Shown here: positions 25,877 through 33,158 of the stretch, piece by piece
Numbering within the stretch: position 1 is the first letter of the stretch
How the letters are laid out: every line of letters begins with the position of its first letter
Origin: an uncultured Prevotella sp.
Lineage (GTDB): Bacteria; Bacteroidota; Bacteroidia; Bacteroidales; Bacteroidaceae
Direction of reading: 5' to 3'
DNA: 43,019 nt
NCBI GenBank assembly: GCA_900541335.1
Contig: UQJC01000016.1
Coordinates: 1 to 43,019, forward strand
Notes under the pieces: model-generated
What the model saw: only the letters and a program-made list of their open reading frames with translations
What the model was told of the DNA's origin: nothing
Database searches by the model: none
Program-made: the position numbers and the translations under genes

Positions 25877-27310
25877 TTAAAAGTCAATGTGGAAACTATC
25901 TTGTTTGCTCGGACCATTCCAAATGGTGAATGGAGCAGACCAACGAGCCAATTCCCACTTCCAAATAGAGATGACAGCGTCAATGCTACCGCCTACCGAG
26001 ATGCCAATGTTGTATTTACCTTCCAAGTAATTACGGCTATTGTTGCCTACAACTTCTGATTTTAAACGGGTGCTAGCACTTGCTGATACCTTCGGACCGA
26101 GATTGATTTCAGGACCTGCACAGCCATAGAGTTTTACATTGGCATACATCATTGCGCCAATATTTGCTTTGGCACTCATTTCAGCTTCTGTTTTGACATT
26201 GAGCTTGTTGTTGCTTCCTGCAGAACCCTTGTTGATAGAGTTCCATCTGCCTTCGTACACGGCACCAGCTTCGTAATTTGCATAGTAATCGAGGCTAGTT
26301 GAAACATCACAAGATGCGTTGAATTGGAAGTCACCTACTGCACGTAATCCTACTTCTGAGGTAACAGCAACGGGGATGATACCCACCCAGAATACAGCTG
26401 TACATTTGCCGAAAGTAGCAAGATGCTTGTTTAGGTCCTTTTGATATTCGGTTGTAGCGTTGATTCCCAATGTAGTACGGGCTGCGAAGTTACCGTAGGC
26501 AACGCATTCAAATTTTTTCAACTTAAACCAACGCGTATTGATGTTTACACGAAGACCCGCTATAGCCTTTACGTGGTTGTTTTTAGCGTAAAGTTTAATC
26601 TTCGTATTACCTTTATTGACAAGAGGTACTTCAAGGTTCTTGATGTCTTGATCAATATTAAGGATACGGAAGTCAGCATTGTCAGCATATAAGTCTTCTG
26701 CAGTAAAGCATTGTGCTTCGTCTGTTCGGCTCATCACCTGCGGGGCAGTATCATTTACAGTTGAGAGACCTTCATGTACAATGTAGACAGCAGGGTGGTA
26801 GTTACCTTCTTCGTCTTTGTAACGGTCTGGGTTTACTACTTCATTGCCAGCACGTGTTACACGGGTGCGTTTTTGATTTGTGTTGATGTGTAAGTCAGTA
26901 TCCAAGTTAATATCAGATTCAGGGAACACATCTCCCATGTCACCATAGACTGTGGTCAGTTCAACTTTGTCACCCTTAATTTCTGACTTAACCACCTTAC
27001 GTACAAAGGGAACCGTATTCATGGTGCGCCATACAACCATGGGAACAGGCTCTTTATCAACCTTGATGTCGATGTTGTTAGCAAGAAGGTAGTCTTTGCT
27101 GACACTGATTGTTGCCGTGTCAGGTGAGGTAATGGTAACATCATCCTTGTTTAAGAACTTGTCGTAGGTCAAGACGATTGGGTCTACGACTGTAGTTGAG
27201 TCGTTGCCGCTACCACCATTACCGCCTTCGATTGGATCGTCGTCTGAACAGGCACTGAATGAAATCATTGCTACAACTGATGCCGTTAAAAGAAATGAGA
27301 ATTTCTTCAT
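25877..27310 (-). CDS. Unknown predicted surface lipoprotein (third gene of the C13 operon)
   Basis: A 477-residue lipoprotein of unknown function. The signal peptide ends in ISFSAC and the mature protein starts C-SDDDPIEGG; acidic residues right after the Cys resemble the lipoprotein export signal that sends Bacteroidetes lipoproteins to the cell surface. A Gly/Ser-rich linker leads to a beta-rich region; the N-terminal part (50-190) has a region that could be a bacterial Ig-like fold. The C-terminal part (about 240-477) has repeated glycine/alanine-rich strands (GIIPVAVTSEVGLRAVGDFQFNAS, AEMSAKANIGAMMYANVKLYG) that look like one curved sheet. It contains only a few Cys and no catalytic motif I recognise. 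It starts 21 bases after the C13 gene and so belongs to that operon. Confidence 0.75.
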   Translation of the reverse strand: MKKFSFLLTASVVAMISFSACSDDDPIEGGNGGSGNDSTTVVDPIVLTYDKFLNKDDVTITSPDTATISVSKDYLLANNIDIKVDKEPVPMVVWRTMNTVPFVRKVVKSEIKGDKVELTTVYGDMGDVFPESDINLDTDLHINTNQKRTRVTRAGNEVVNPDRYKDEEGNYHPAVYIVHEGLSTVNDTAPQVMSRTDEAQCFTAEDLYADNADFRILNIDQDIKNLEVPLVNKGNTKIKLYAKNNHVKAIAGLRVNINTRWFKLKKFECVAYGNFAARTTLGINATTEYQKDLNKHLATFGKCTAVFWVGIIPVAVTSEVGLRAVGDFQFNASCDVSTSLDYYANYEAGAVYEGRWNSINKGSAGSNNKLNVKTEAEMSAKANIGAMMYANVKLYGCAGPEINLGPKVSASASTRLKSEVVGNNSRNYLEGKYNIGISVGGSIDAVISIWKWELARWSAPFTIWNGPSKQDSFHIDF

Positions 27311-27331
27311 GTTGTGAATGTTGTTAATAGG

Positions 27332-29458
27332 TTAATACAAAAAGAATTCGCTTATGTTATTCATATGAATATTGCCAAAGTTGGCTGTGTTGTAAACCAT
27401 GACGTGTGAACCGATGGTATTGATAAAGAGACGGTAGTACAGGTCACGCAGTGGCACCGACATATCAGTTTCAAGTTGTTCACGCAGTCCGTAAGTGAAG
27501 CGGTTGGTCATCCATACCCCCAACTGATTGCTGAAGTTGTCTGCCTTTGAAGTTTCCTTGTCATTAGCAGCGGTAATAAAGAGGGCGCCAGGTATCTGTA
27601 TGTCCTTGACAATACTTCCTGAGTAACAAGCTTCTATTAGGAACAGCATTTTTCGATACTTCTTTTCCTTTGCCATCTGCTTCAGCGTATTGCTTACCAT
27701 TTCCTTTCTGACTCCCATGAATTCATCCCCCCAGCATAATTCGGCTTGTGTGCCATGGCCGCTCCAAAAGATCAGAATGTTATCCTTATCAGTGGATTCT
27801 ATAACGATAGGCGTTCGAGAGGTTTTCTTACCTGAAAGGATATTCATGATGTCAGTAGGAGTGAGGTCTGACATTTTGTAGTCTATGTCAAAGTTTTGAT
27901 AGAGATTGCTCTCAGCCAAATCGGTTTTAACCTCTCCCTTGAATGGATTCTTCGGGTTTTGAGCTAAGTCATCTTCCATAATCAGTATAATATGGTCATC
28001 GGGGTATCCACGTTCTCTGATCATTTGGTAAACTGATAGAATATCTGCTTGGTGACGATAATTTTTCCAGTCCTTCGAGGAGGCAACAAGCAGTGCCCAT
28101 TTGTCTTGAAGAACTGGATAACGTATATCTATTTCGTCACTAAAGTCTTGAATTTGATTCTTCTTCCAGTTCCATCCAGCTAAAGTTTTGTCAGAGCGTC
28201 GGCCGCCGTTACTTTTGTAATAGCCCAAGGTAACATATCTGCCATTATACACCATAAAGTTAGCGTAAGTACTTTCAAGTACACTGGTGTATACGTCTTT
28301 ATCAAAATCTAAACTGCCCGATGCGCCAGTAATGTTAGGATGTCCTCCATTGGCAAAGGATTCTATGACAAATCGCATGTCTTCTCCCATCCAGCCATAG
28401 TGATTATTGTCACGCCCGTCGACGACAGCGCGGAGGCTTTCCTTGAGACTGAGTGACTGGTTGGCATGAATGAGTTGATACCAAAATCCGTAGTAAAGCA
28501 TCATGCAGGCATCATAGATTTGTGACTCGCCTAAGGAAAGTTCGTCGCGGAAGAACGTTTTATAAGAAACTTCAAAACCACTTTCAGGATCAGCTCCGAA
28601 GGTGACTCCTTCGATGCCTTCAACATACTTGGCATATTTGTTGATAACATCGCTACCATATGCTGTGTCACCAAATAGTTTCTTGGGAGAGAAAGGATGG
28701 GTAGCATCGTACTTTTGGAATGCCTCACAAATCCATTGCACTTCTTCCACGGTGGCTGGTACACATATAATATAGTCTGTCTCTTCATCGCAAGCCCTTT
28801 GGCTCACTTCGGTAACATTTTGCTCATTGTATAAATGAATGCCTGTAACTTCAAGACCAAGTTCGCCAGCTTGAAAAGAAAACCAATCTACAAAGGTTTG
28901 GCTGTAGCTATTGTTTTCCAATGTCAGTAATGAAACACGTTTGGCACCATAATCGAGTGCCTTTGACAGCAACACCTCACATTGAGTAATGTCAGTTTCT
29001 ACCATCGACCACAAATAACCATGTTGGGTATTGCCGCGTGTCAGGTCTGCCGAGGTACTTACCGTTAAAAAGGTTTTTTCGGCATCGGCTAGCTTCGTAA
29101 TCATTTCTGCCGCATGATCAGAATACAGACATCCTACGACAGCTTCTATATCTTTGCGTTTGGCTAACGAGTCAGCCAAACGCGACATATCCTCTTTGTC
29201 TTCATCATACAATTCGTAGCGAAGTTTAATGGCCTTCTCTTGTCCCTTAAAGGCTATATCCATATTGCGATTTAGAAAGCTGAGTGTTCGCTTCCAGTGT
29301 TTATCTAGCCCGTGACTCATGGGCATAATGACTGCAACCGTATGGACTTCTTGTTTAGATTGAGGAGAAGTCGGTGCTTCTATGTCATCAGCACACCCGC
29401 AGAAGGCTAACAGCAACAAACAAGTTAGCCACCATCCATTCTTAATACTCATATTCAT
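27332..29458 (-). CDS. Lipoprotein: periplasmic-binding domain fused to C13 (legumain/GPI8-like) peptidase
   Basis: A 708-residue lipoprotein from the ATG at 29458 (29482 and 29452 are possible starts). The signal sequence ends in LLLLAFCGC-ADDIEAP. Residues about 35-430 form a type-1 periplasmic binding fold (VHTVAVIMPMSHG, VVGCLYSDHAAEMITKLADAEKTFLTVSTSADLTRG, YGAKRVSLLTLENNSYSQTF). Residues about 455-708 form a clan CD, family C13 peptidase: ALLVASSKDWKNYRHQAD, HIILIMEDDLAQNPKNP, the catalytic His in ILIFWSGHG (codon 27755-27757) and the catalytic Cys in LFLIEACYSGS (codon 27626-27628), 43 residues apart. NYRHQAD and DDLAQNPKNP resemble both legumain and GPI8/PIG-K. Its 5' end overlaps the BMP gene by up to 17 bases, so translation is coupled. 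Activity and ligand are unknown. Confidence 0.85.
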   Translation of the reverse strand: MNMSIKNGWWLTCLLLLAFCGCADDIEAPTSPQSKQEVHTVAVIMPMSHGLDKHWKRTLSFLNRNMDIAFKGQEKAIKLRYELYDEDKEDMSRLADSLAKRKDIEAVVGCLYSDHAAEMITKLADAEKTFLTVSTSADLTRGNTQHGYLWSMVETDITQCEVLLSKALDYGAKRVSLLTLENNSYSQTFVDWFSFQAGELGLEVTGIHLYNEQNVTEVSQRACDEETDYIICVPATVEEVQWICEAFQKYDATHPFSPKKLFGDTAYGSDVINKYAKYVEGIEGVTFGADPESGFEVSYKTFFRDELSLGESQIYDACMMLYYGFWYQLIHANQSLSLKESLRAVVDGRDNNHYGWMGEDMRFVIESFANGGHPNITGASGSLDFDKDVYTSVLESTYANFMVYNGRYVTLGYYKSNGGRRSDKTLAGWNWKKNQIQDFSDEIDIRYPVLQDKWALLVASSKDWKNYRHQADILSVYQMIRERGYPDDHIILIMEDDLAQNPKNPFKGEVKTDLAESNLYQNFDIDYKMSDLTPTDIMNILSGKKTSRTPIVIESTDKDNILIFWSGHGTQAELCWGDEFMGVRKEMVSNTLKQMAKEKKYRKMLFLIEACYSGSIVKDIQIPGALFITAANDKETSKADNFSNQLGVWMTNRFTYGLREQLETDMSVPLRDLYYRLFINTIGSHVMVYNTANFGNIHMNNISEFFLY

Positions 29459-30458
29459 TTTCCTTTTGGATTGCTTGGTCACGATATGTGTTAGTAATCA
29501 CTTCTAATTCTTCTGAATAAGACGGTGCAAGGGTCCAGTCGACAAACTGGCTTCCAAGTCCATAGACAGCCTTAGGGGGCATCGAGTTACCCGATAACCA
29601 AAGATTGGTGTAAAACGCTACTAGTTTGTCCAATCTTTTGATTAGCGAACCTGTTATTTTGTTGCATAGGTGTGACTGGTCGACATCCATTCCCGTGGTA
29701 AAAACAGAGGGATTATAGTCTCTTATAAACTTATAGATTCCTAAGTTGGAGCCACCTGCAACTGGATAGATAAACGAATAGGTTCGTGACCATCGCCCCA
29801 TCATGTGGTAAGCTATTATTGGCTGGGCATATCCTTCATAAGAAGAGGCAATAAAAGCAGTATCGGGGGTATCGTCCGTGATAGACTTGTATCCATCTGT
29901 AAAACCGTCAAAGGCTGATTGGATAGAAGTGTCTGATGAAGAACCACCTACAACCAAGGCATTACCTTTTGTGCTGGTCGCTGCACAGACACCAGCTAGA
30001 TAGGATGCACCATACATGCTTAGTCGAAACGTCGTAATTGGCAGATTATGAGGGTTGTTACTTTCGAATAGTAACACTTCCTTTCCCTTGGGAAGCGTGT
30101 CTGTTTGGGTGAAATAGTTATTGACCATCTGTTCGTAGTCAGATGTTGCCAAAATGCAGAGACTTCTTTGCGAGGTGGAACGCTGAATCCAATCCGTAAA
30201 TATATCCTCTGCCTCTTGGATTGAATGCGGAGCATACAGATACATCTTGATAAACAGATTGTTTTGATAGATGGTTTGAAAGCCTTGAAGAACCAAGTCG
30301 TTATAACCTAAGTCGCCTAAACCATTTGGCGTGAATATGACTGTTATTTCCGGACGTAATTCGTTTGGAGGGGCTTCTGTTATATACTCTTTATCTGAAC
30401 AAGAACTACAAACGAAAGTCAATAAGCAAAGTAAGGGAAGAATAAAAACCTTTTTCAT
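29442..30458 (-). CDS. BMP-family substrate-binding-like lipoprotein
   Basis: A 338-residue lipoprotein; the signal peptide ends in FVCSSC and the mature N-terminus is C-SDKEY. The rest matches the BMP/Med/PnrA binding fold: ITVIFTPNGLGDLGYNDLVLQGFQ at the first strand and helix, FRLSMYGASYLAGVCAA, SIQSAFDGFTDGYKSI (the GF-x-x-GY segment), and FTTGMDVDQSHLCNKITGSLIKRLDKLV, the most diagnostic part. BMP proteins usually bind nucleosides for ABC importers, but no permease or ATPase is encoded nearby, so a sensing or presenting role is more likely. First gene of the three-lipoprotein operon. Confidence 0.85.
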   Translation of the reverse strand: MKKVFILPLLCLLTFVCSSCSDKEYITEAPPNELRPEITVIFTPNGLGDLGYNDLVLQGFQTIYQNNLFIKMYLYAPHSIQEAEDIFTDWIQRSTSQRSLCILATSDYEQMVNNYFTQTDTLPKGKEVLLFESNNPHNLPITTFRLSMYGASYLAGVCAATSTKGNALVVGGSSSDTSIQSAFDGFTDGYKSITDDTPDTAFIASSYEGYAQPIIAYHMMGRWSRTYSFIYPVAGGSNLGIYKFIRDYNPSVFTTGMDVDQSHLCNKITGSLIKRLDKLVAFYTNLWLSGNSMPPKAVYGLGSQFVDWTLAPSYSEELEVITNTYRDQAIQKENEYEY

Positions 30459-30677
30459 AAGGCTTTTGTAGAATACGATTTACGCAATTTGAGCCGTCCG
30501 TTACATTACAATGCTAATCTGAAACTCAATAAAGAAGGGGAATATGGTCTAAGTAAAACACTTCCTTGAAAAAGAGGCTTGAGCTTTTGATAAGGAAACG
30601 CTTGCGTAAAACGATTGGATATATGTACGACAGAAATCCCAAGCCGAAGCTGTTGCTATTATGAATTCAATCTCTAC

Positions 30678-30776
30678 AAAAAAGAAAACGTGGGATTTCT
30701 TGCTTGTCGTCCGTCCCACATACCGAGGCTCTCGCATTGCCTAAATCGTAGAAACGGACAAAGCAGAAAACCCACG
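30678..30776 (-). terminator. Long-stem intrinsic terminator upstream of the BMP gene
   Basis: On the - strand the stem is built from CGTGGG/CCCACG, TTCT/AAGAA and GTCCGT/ACGGAC (with small internal loops) around a loop holding AGGC/GCCT, followed by TTTTCTTTTTT. Confidence 0.65.
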
Positions 30777-31024
30777 TATATAAGTATACAATACGCCCTA
30801 CAAAGTGAATATGTCGTATAACATACCTCAACAATGAGGTATGTTAACAACATATCACGGCAGGGCATGATATACCAACCGTGAGCATCTACCTTGTCTT
30901 TGTCTCAGTACGACTTTTTGTAATTTGCGAGATTACGGTATGTCTAAGACAAAGCGTCAAGTAAACGCTCTTTTATGTAAAGTACATCTTCATAAGCCTT
31001 TTGTAGACTACTATGGTTCGATGT
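30678..31024 (-). ncRNA. Candidate structured ncRNA or attenuated leader
   Basis: On the - strand, six hairpins follow each other: ATGTA/TACAT (30975-30987), AGCGT/ACGCT (30953-30969), CTTTGTCT/AGACAAAG with an inner GTAAT/ATTAC (30898-30954), TCACGG/CCGTGA (30855-30884), TAACATACCTCA/TGAGGTATGTTA (30819-30846), and a long terminator-like stem (30689-30776) followed by TTTTCTTTTTT. Two -7 boxes lie just upstream. I do not recognise tmRNA, RNase P, SRP or 6S signatures. Either a free RNA of about 350 nt or a leader of the lipoprotein operon, whose first gene starts some 220 bases after the terminator. Only structure and promoter are seen; function is unknown. Confidence 0.5.
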
Positions 31025-31029
31025 GTCGG

Positions 31030-31048
31030 CAAAGGTATAACAAAATTA
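31030..31048 (-). promoter_or_regulatory. Two tandem -7 boxes for a leftward transcript
   Basis: Perfect TAnnTTTG boxes on the - strand: TACCTTTG (31030-31037) and TAATTTTG (31041-31048), 11 bases apart. No clear TTTG at the proper distance upstream. CACC/GGTG arms (31057-31071) flank them. Confidence 0.45.
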
Positions 31049-31432
31049 GCATTAAGCACCTAATTGGGGTGAGGTATTTAATTTTTTACTGGTATTCATG
31101 ATTCATTGTGAAAAGGGGCTATTTCGTTGTGAACGAAAGGGAAACAGGCGATTTGTGCTAAGGGAGACACATGAATTAATGGGTAGCTACAGGAGACATT
31201 ACCCATTAAGTACGGGCTATGTGATTGAACACAGGAGCAGAAAATGCGGTGCAAGAACGTGATTGTATGTGCAAGCAATTTTATCCAGCCGACGACTTTC
31301 AACATAAACGCTTTGACCTTCAACTTGTCAACTGATAATTAATAGAACCAGCCTAAAGAGATTCTCTATAGAACCCGATTGAGTGAATGAACCTCATAAG
31401 TTAACGGTATCGTTAGGGCGCATTGCCAAAGC

Positions 31433-31503
31433 CTATAAGGCCCCACCCGATAAGTTCGAAGATACTTGTAAGAGCTGTCTGACCTCTTAGGATGGGCTTA
31501 TAG
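31433..31503. repeat. Compound hairpin
   Basis: Outer arms CTATAAG (31433-31439) and CTTATAG (31497-31503), an adjoining CCCA/TGGG pair, and an inner TAAGAG/CTCTTA stem (31469-31489). Function unknown. Confidence 0.4.
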
Positions 31504-31677
31504 AAGAACGGCATCAGTCGTTTTAGGTATTGAGATGAATCTTTATGACTTTCGGATGAAGTGTCTCGAGTGTCGGGATGACCTTTTACGGCTTCTGAGT
31601 GGTGCGTCCCGGGTGTTTAGACCTTCTTTTATATTGCTGTCCGATAAAAGTCTCAATACAGTAATATTTGGAAATGA

Positions 31678-31950
31678 GCATTGCACTCCTGCAATGTGGT
31701 TCCGCGACTTTGGAAAGGGGCTTTGCACTTTTACAATGTGGTTCCGCGACTCTGGAAAGGGGCATTGCATTTTTACAATGCGGTTCCGCGACTTTGGAAA
31801 GGGGTATTGCATTTTTACAATGCGGTTCCGCGACTTTGGGAAAGGGCATTGCATTTTTACAATGCGGTTTCGCGACTTTGGAAAGGGGCATTGCACTTTT
31901 ACAATGCGGTTTCGCGACTTTGGAAAGGAGCATTGCAGTCGTACAATGGA
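31678..31950. repeat. 42-bp tandem array, six copies and a partial seventh
   Basis: Units start at 31678, 31720, 31762, 31804, 31846 and 31888, with a partial copy at 31930. Each begins with a small hairpin (GCATTG-N8-CAATGC) followed by GGTTCCGCGACTTTGGAAAG. Copies are about 90 percent alike, contiguous and without spacers. The open frames crossing it are a consequence of the unit length (a multiple of three). Confidence 0.9.
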
Positions 31951-32433
31951 TTTTTGCAGATTCAGCGAAACTCGAACCATTACTTTTTGATTAGGGAGCT
32001 TGTAAAATGAAAAAGAAGGCTCGAACACTGAAAATTAAGCGTTCGATTCATACTTTATTACTGTATTGGACTTGGACAGTAATACTTTATTCACGGCTTC
32101 CGAGTGGGACTTCCTAGGTATTTGGATATCTTTCATGACTTAGGTAGAAAGTCGGCTTGAGTGTGACGACCATCTCATATAGATTCCGTAGGTATTCTTT
32201 CAAGCCCTGTAACGAAGGAGAGGCGTTGCTGAGGCAAGTCGCACCAAGCTATGGGATTAGGAGAAAAGCCCGCTGAAAGAAGACAACCTACTTATTGCCA
32301 GACAACTCGTTTTTTAGCGGCCCCTATCTTGAATCTATACTCATTTAGCCTTCCACTCTTCCAAAATGGTGAACTGCCTTTTCCTCTCTTCGAGCTAAGC
32401 ACGAGATTTTTGGGAAAGGATAGGGCAAACCCC

Positions 32434-32464
32434 TTTGTGTGATAAGGAAAAAGTATTACTTTTG
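32434..32464 (+). promoter_or_regulatory. rplS promoter
   Basis: TTTG (32434-32437), exactly 19 bases, then TACTTTTG (32457-32464): a full match to the Bacteroidetes consensus. It predicts a leader of about 85 nt. Confidence 0.8.
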
Positions 32465-32476
32465 CACCGCTTTTCC

Positions 32477-32519
32477 GCTCAGCCGCTAACGGGATGAAGT
32501 GTTCCCCGTCAAGCTGAGC
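32477..32519 (+). promoter_or_regulatory. Structured leader of rplS
   Basis: In the predicted leader, GCTCAGC (32477-32483) pairs with GCTGAGC (32513-32519) and inside it ACGGG (32489-32493) with CCCGT (32505-32509). Ribosomal protein leaders often fold like the protein's rRNA site and mediate feedback; that role is inferred here. Confidence 0.5.
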
Positions 32520-32554
32520 AGGGACGGACAACAATTATCTAACAAACCATTATC

Positions 32555-32920
32555 ATGGCAGATTTAATCAAAATTGCTGAAGAAGCATTTGCTACTGGCA
32601 AGCAGCACCCTTCTTTCAAGGCAGGTGACACTGTAACCGTAGCTTACAAAATCGTCGAAGGTAACAAGGAGCGTATTCAGTTGTATCGCGGCGTTGTTAT
32701 CAAAATTTCCGGTCATCAGGAGAAAAAGCGTTTCACCGTTCGCAAGATGTCCGGTACGGTAGGTGTAGAACGTATCTTCCCCCTCGAGTCTCCCAACATC
32801 GATTACATCGAAGTGAACAAGGTAGGTAAGGTACGTCGCGCTAAGCTCTACTACCTCCGTAACCTCACGGGTAAGAAGGCCCGTATCAAGGAGAAGCGTA
32901 CCGCAGCTAAGGCTGAGTAA
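32555..32920 (+). CDS. rplS: Large-subunit ribosomal protein L19
   Basis: A 121-residue ribosomal protein at the 30S-50S interface. Family signatures are FKAGDTVTVAYKIVEGNKERIQ (22-43), YRGVVIKISG, GVERIFPLESPNID (94-107 region) and the basic tail KVRRAKLYYLRNLTGKKARIKE. Length and start match other Bacteroidetes L19 proteins. It is a single-gene unit with a consensus promoter, a structured leader and its own terminator. Confidence 0.97.
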   Translation: MADLIKIAEEAFATGKQHPSFKAGDTVTVAYKIVEGNKERIQLYRGVVIKISGHQEKKRFTVRKMSGTVGVERIFPLESPNIDYIEVNKVGKVRRAKLYYLRNLTGKKARIKEKRTAAKAE

Positions 32921-32963
32921 TTCGTTTTGCAAGCCTTTTTCTTGCAGATACTCCGAAATAAGA

Positions 32964-32996
32964 AGAGACTTCCCATTCTCGGGGAGTCTCTTTTTG
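32964..32996 (+). terminator. rplS terminator
   Basis: An 11-bp stem, AGAGACTTCCC (32964-32974) and GGGGAGTCTCT (32981-32991), with one G-T pair, followed by a run of T. Confidence 0.88.
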
Positions 32997-33158
32997 CTTT
33001 CTATATCTTTGTCTTTGATAGACTGGAGAGGGGATAGCTGAGAGGCGTTGGGCTAAATAGCTTACTTGTTCTTGCTCTTGTTTTCTTTTTCTCATGTCTA
33101 TTCCCATTTCGTTTTTCACAAGCCGTCTTTTTCAACGGCAACTATTCCTTTTTCGATT

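Larger units (their letters stand above)
30459..32554. other. 2.1-kb region without a supported protein gene
   Basis: Between the BMP gene and rplS I find no credible coding sequence. The stretch holds a run of hairpins ending in an intrinsic terminator on the - strand (30678-31024), paired -7 boxes for it, isolated hairpins at 31177-31208 (TAATGGGTA/TACCCATTA), 31433-31503 and 32057-32083 (ATTACTGT/ACAGTAAT), a 42-bp tandem array (31678-31950), and the rplS promoter with a structured leader. Open frames through the array exist in several frames on both strands because the 42-base unit has no stops, not because of coding selection. Confidence 0.7.

Noticed and set aside
29442..30458. ABC nucleoside importer
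   Set aside because: Only binding-protein-like genes are present; no permease or ATPase is encoded in the window.
30549..30868. Short leftward open frames upstream of the BMP gene
   Set aside because: They coincide with the hairpins of the candidate RNA and show no protein features.
30678..31024. tmRNA or RNase P RNA
   Set aside because: No tag peptide ending in ALAA, no tRNA-like end, and no GAAAGTCCGG-type core were found.
31096..31323. 75-residue leftward open frame
   Set aside because: No signal, domain or start context; composition looks like non-coding DNA.
31431..31480. tRNA-like stretch containing TTCGAA
   Set aside because: No acceptor stem, anticodon arm or CCA end could be built around it.
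31678..31950. CRISPR array
   Set aside because: Units are contiguous with no unique spacers, and no cas genes are present.
31535..32028. Several long overlapping open frames with 14-residue repeats on both strands
   Set aside because: They all arise from a stop-free 42-base tandem unit; no start context, signal peptide or codon character favours any one of them.
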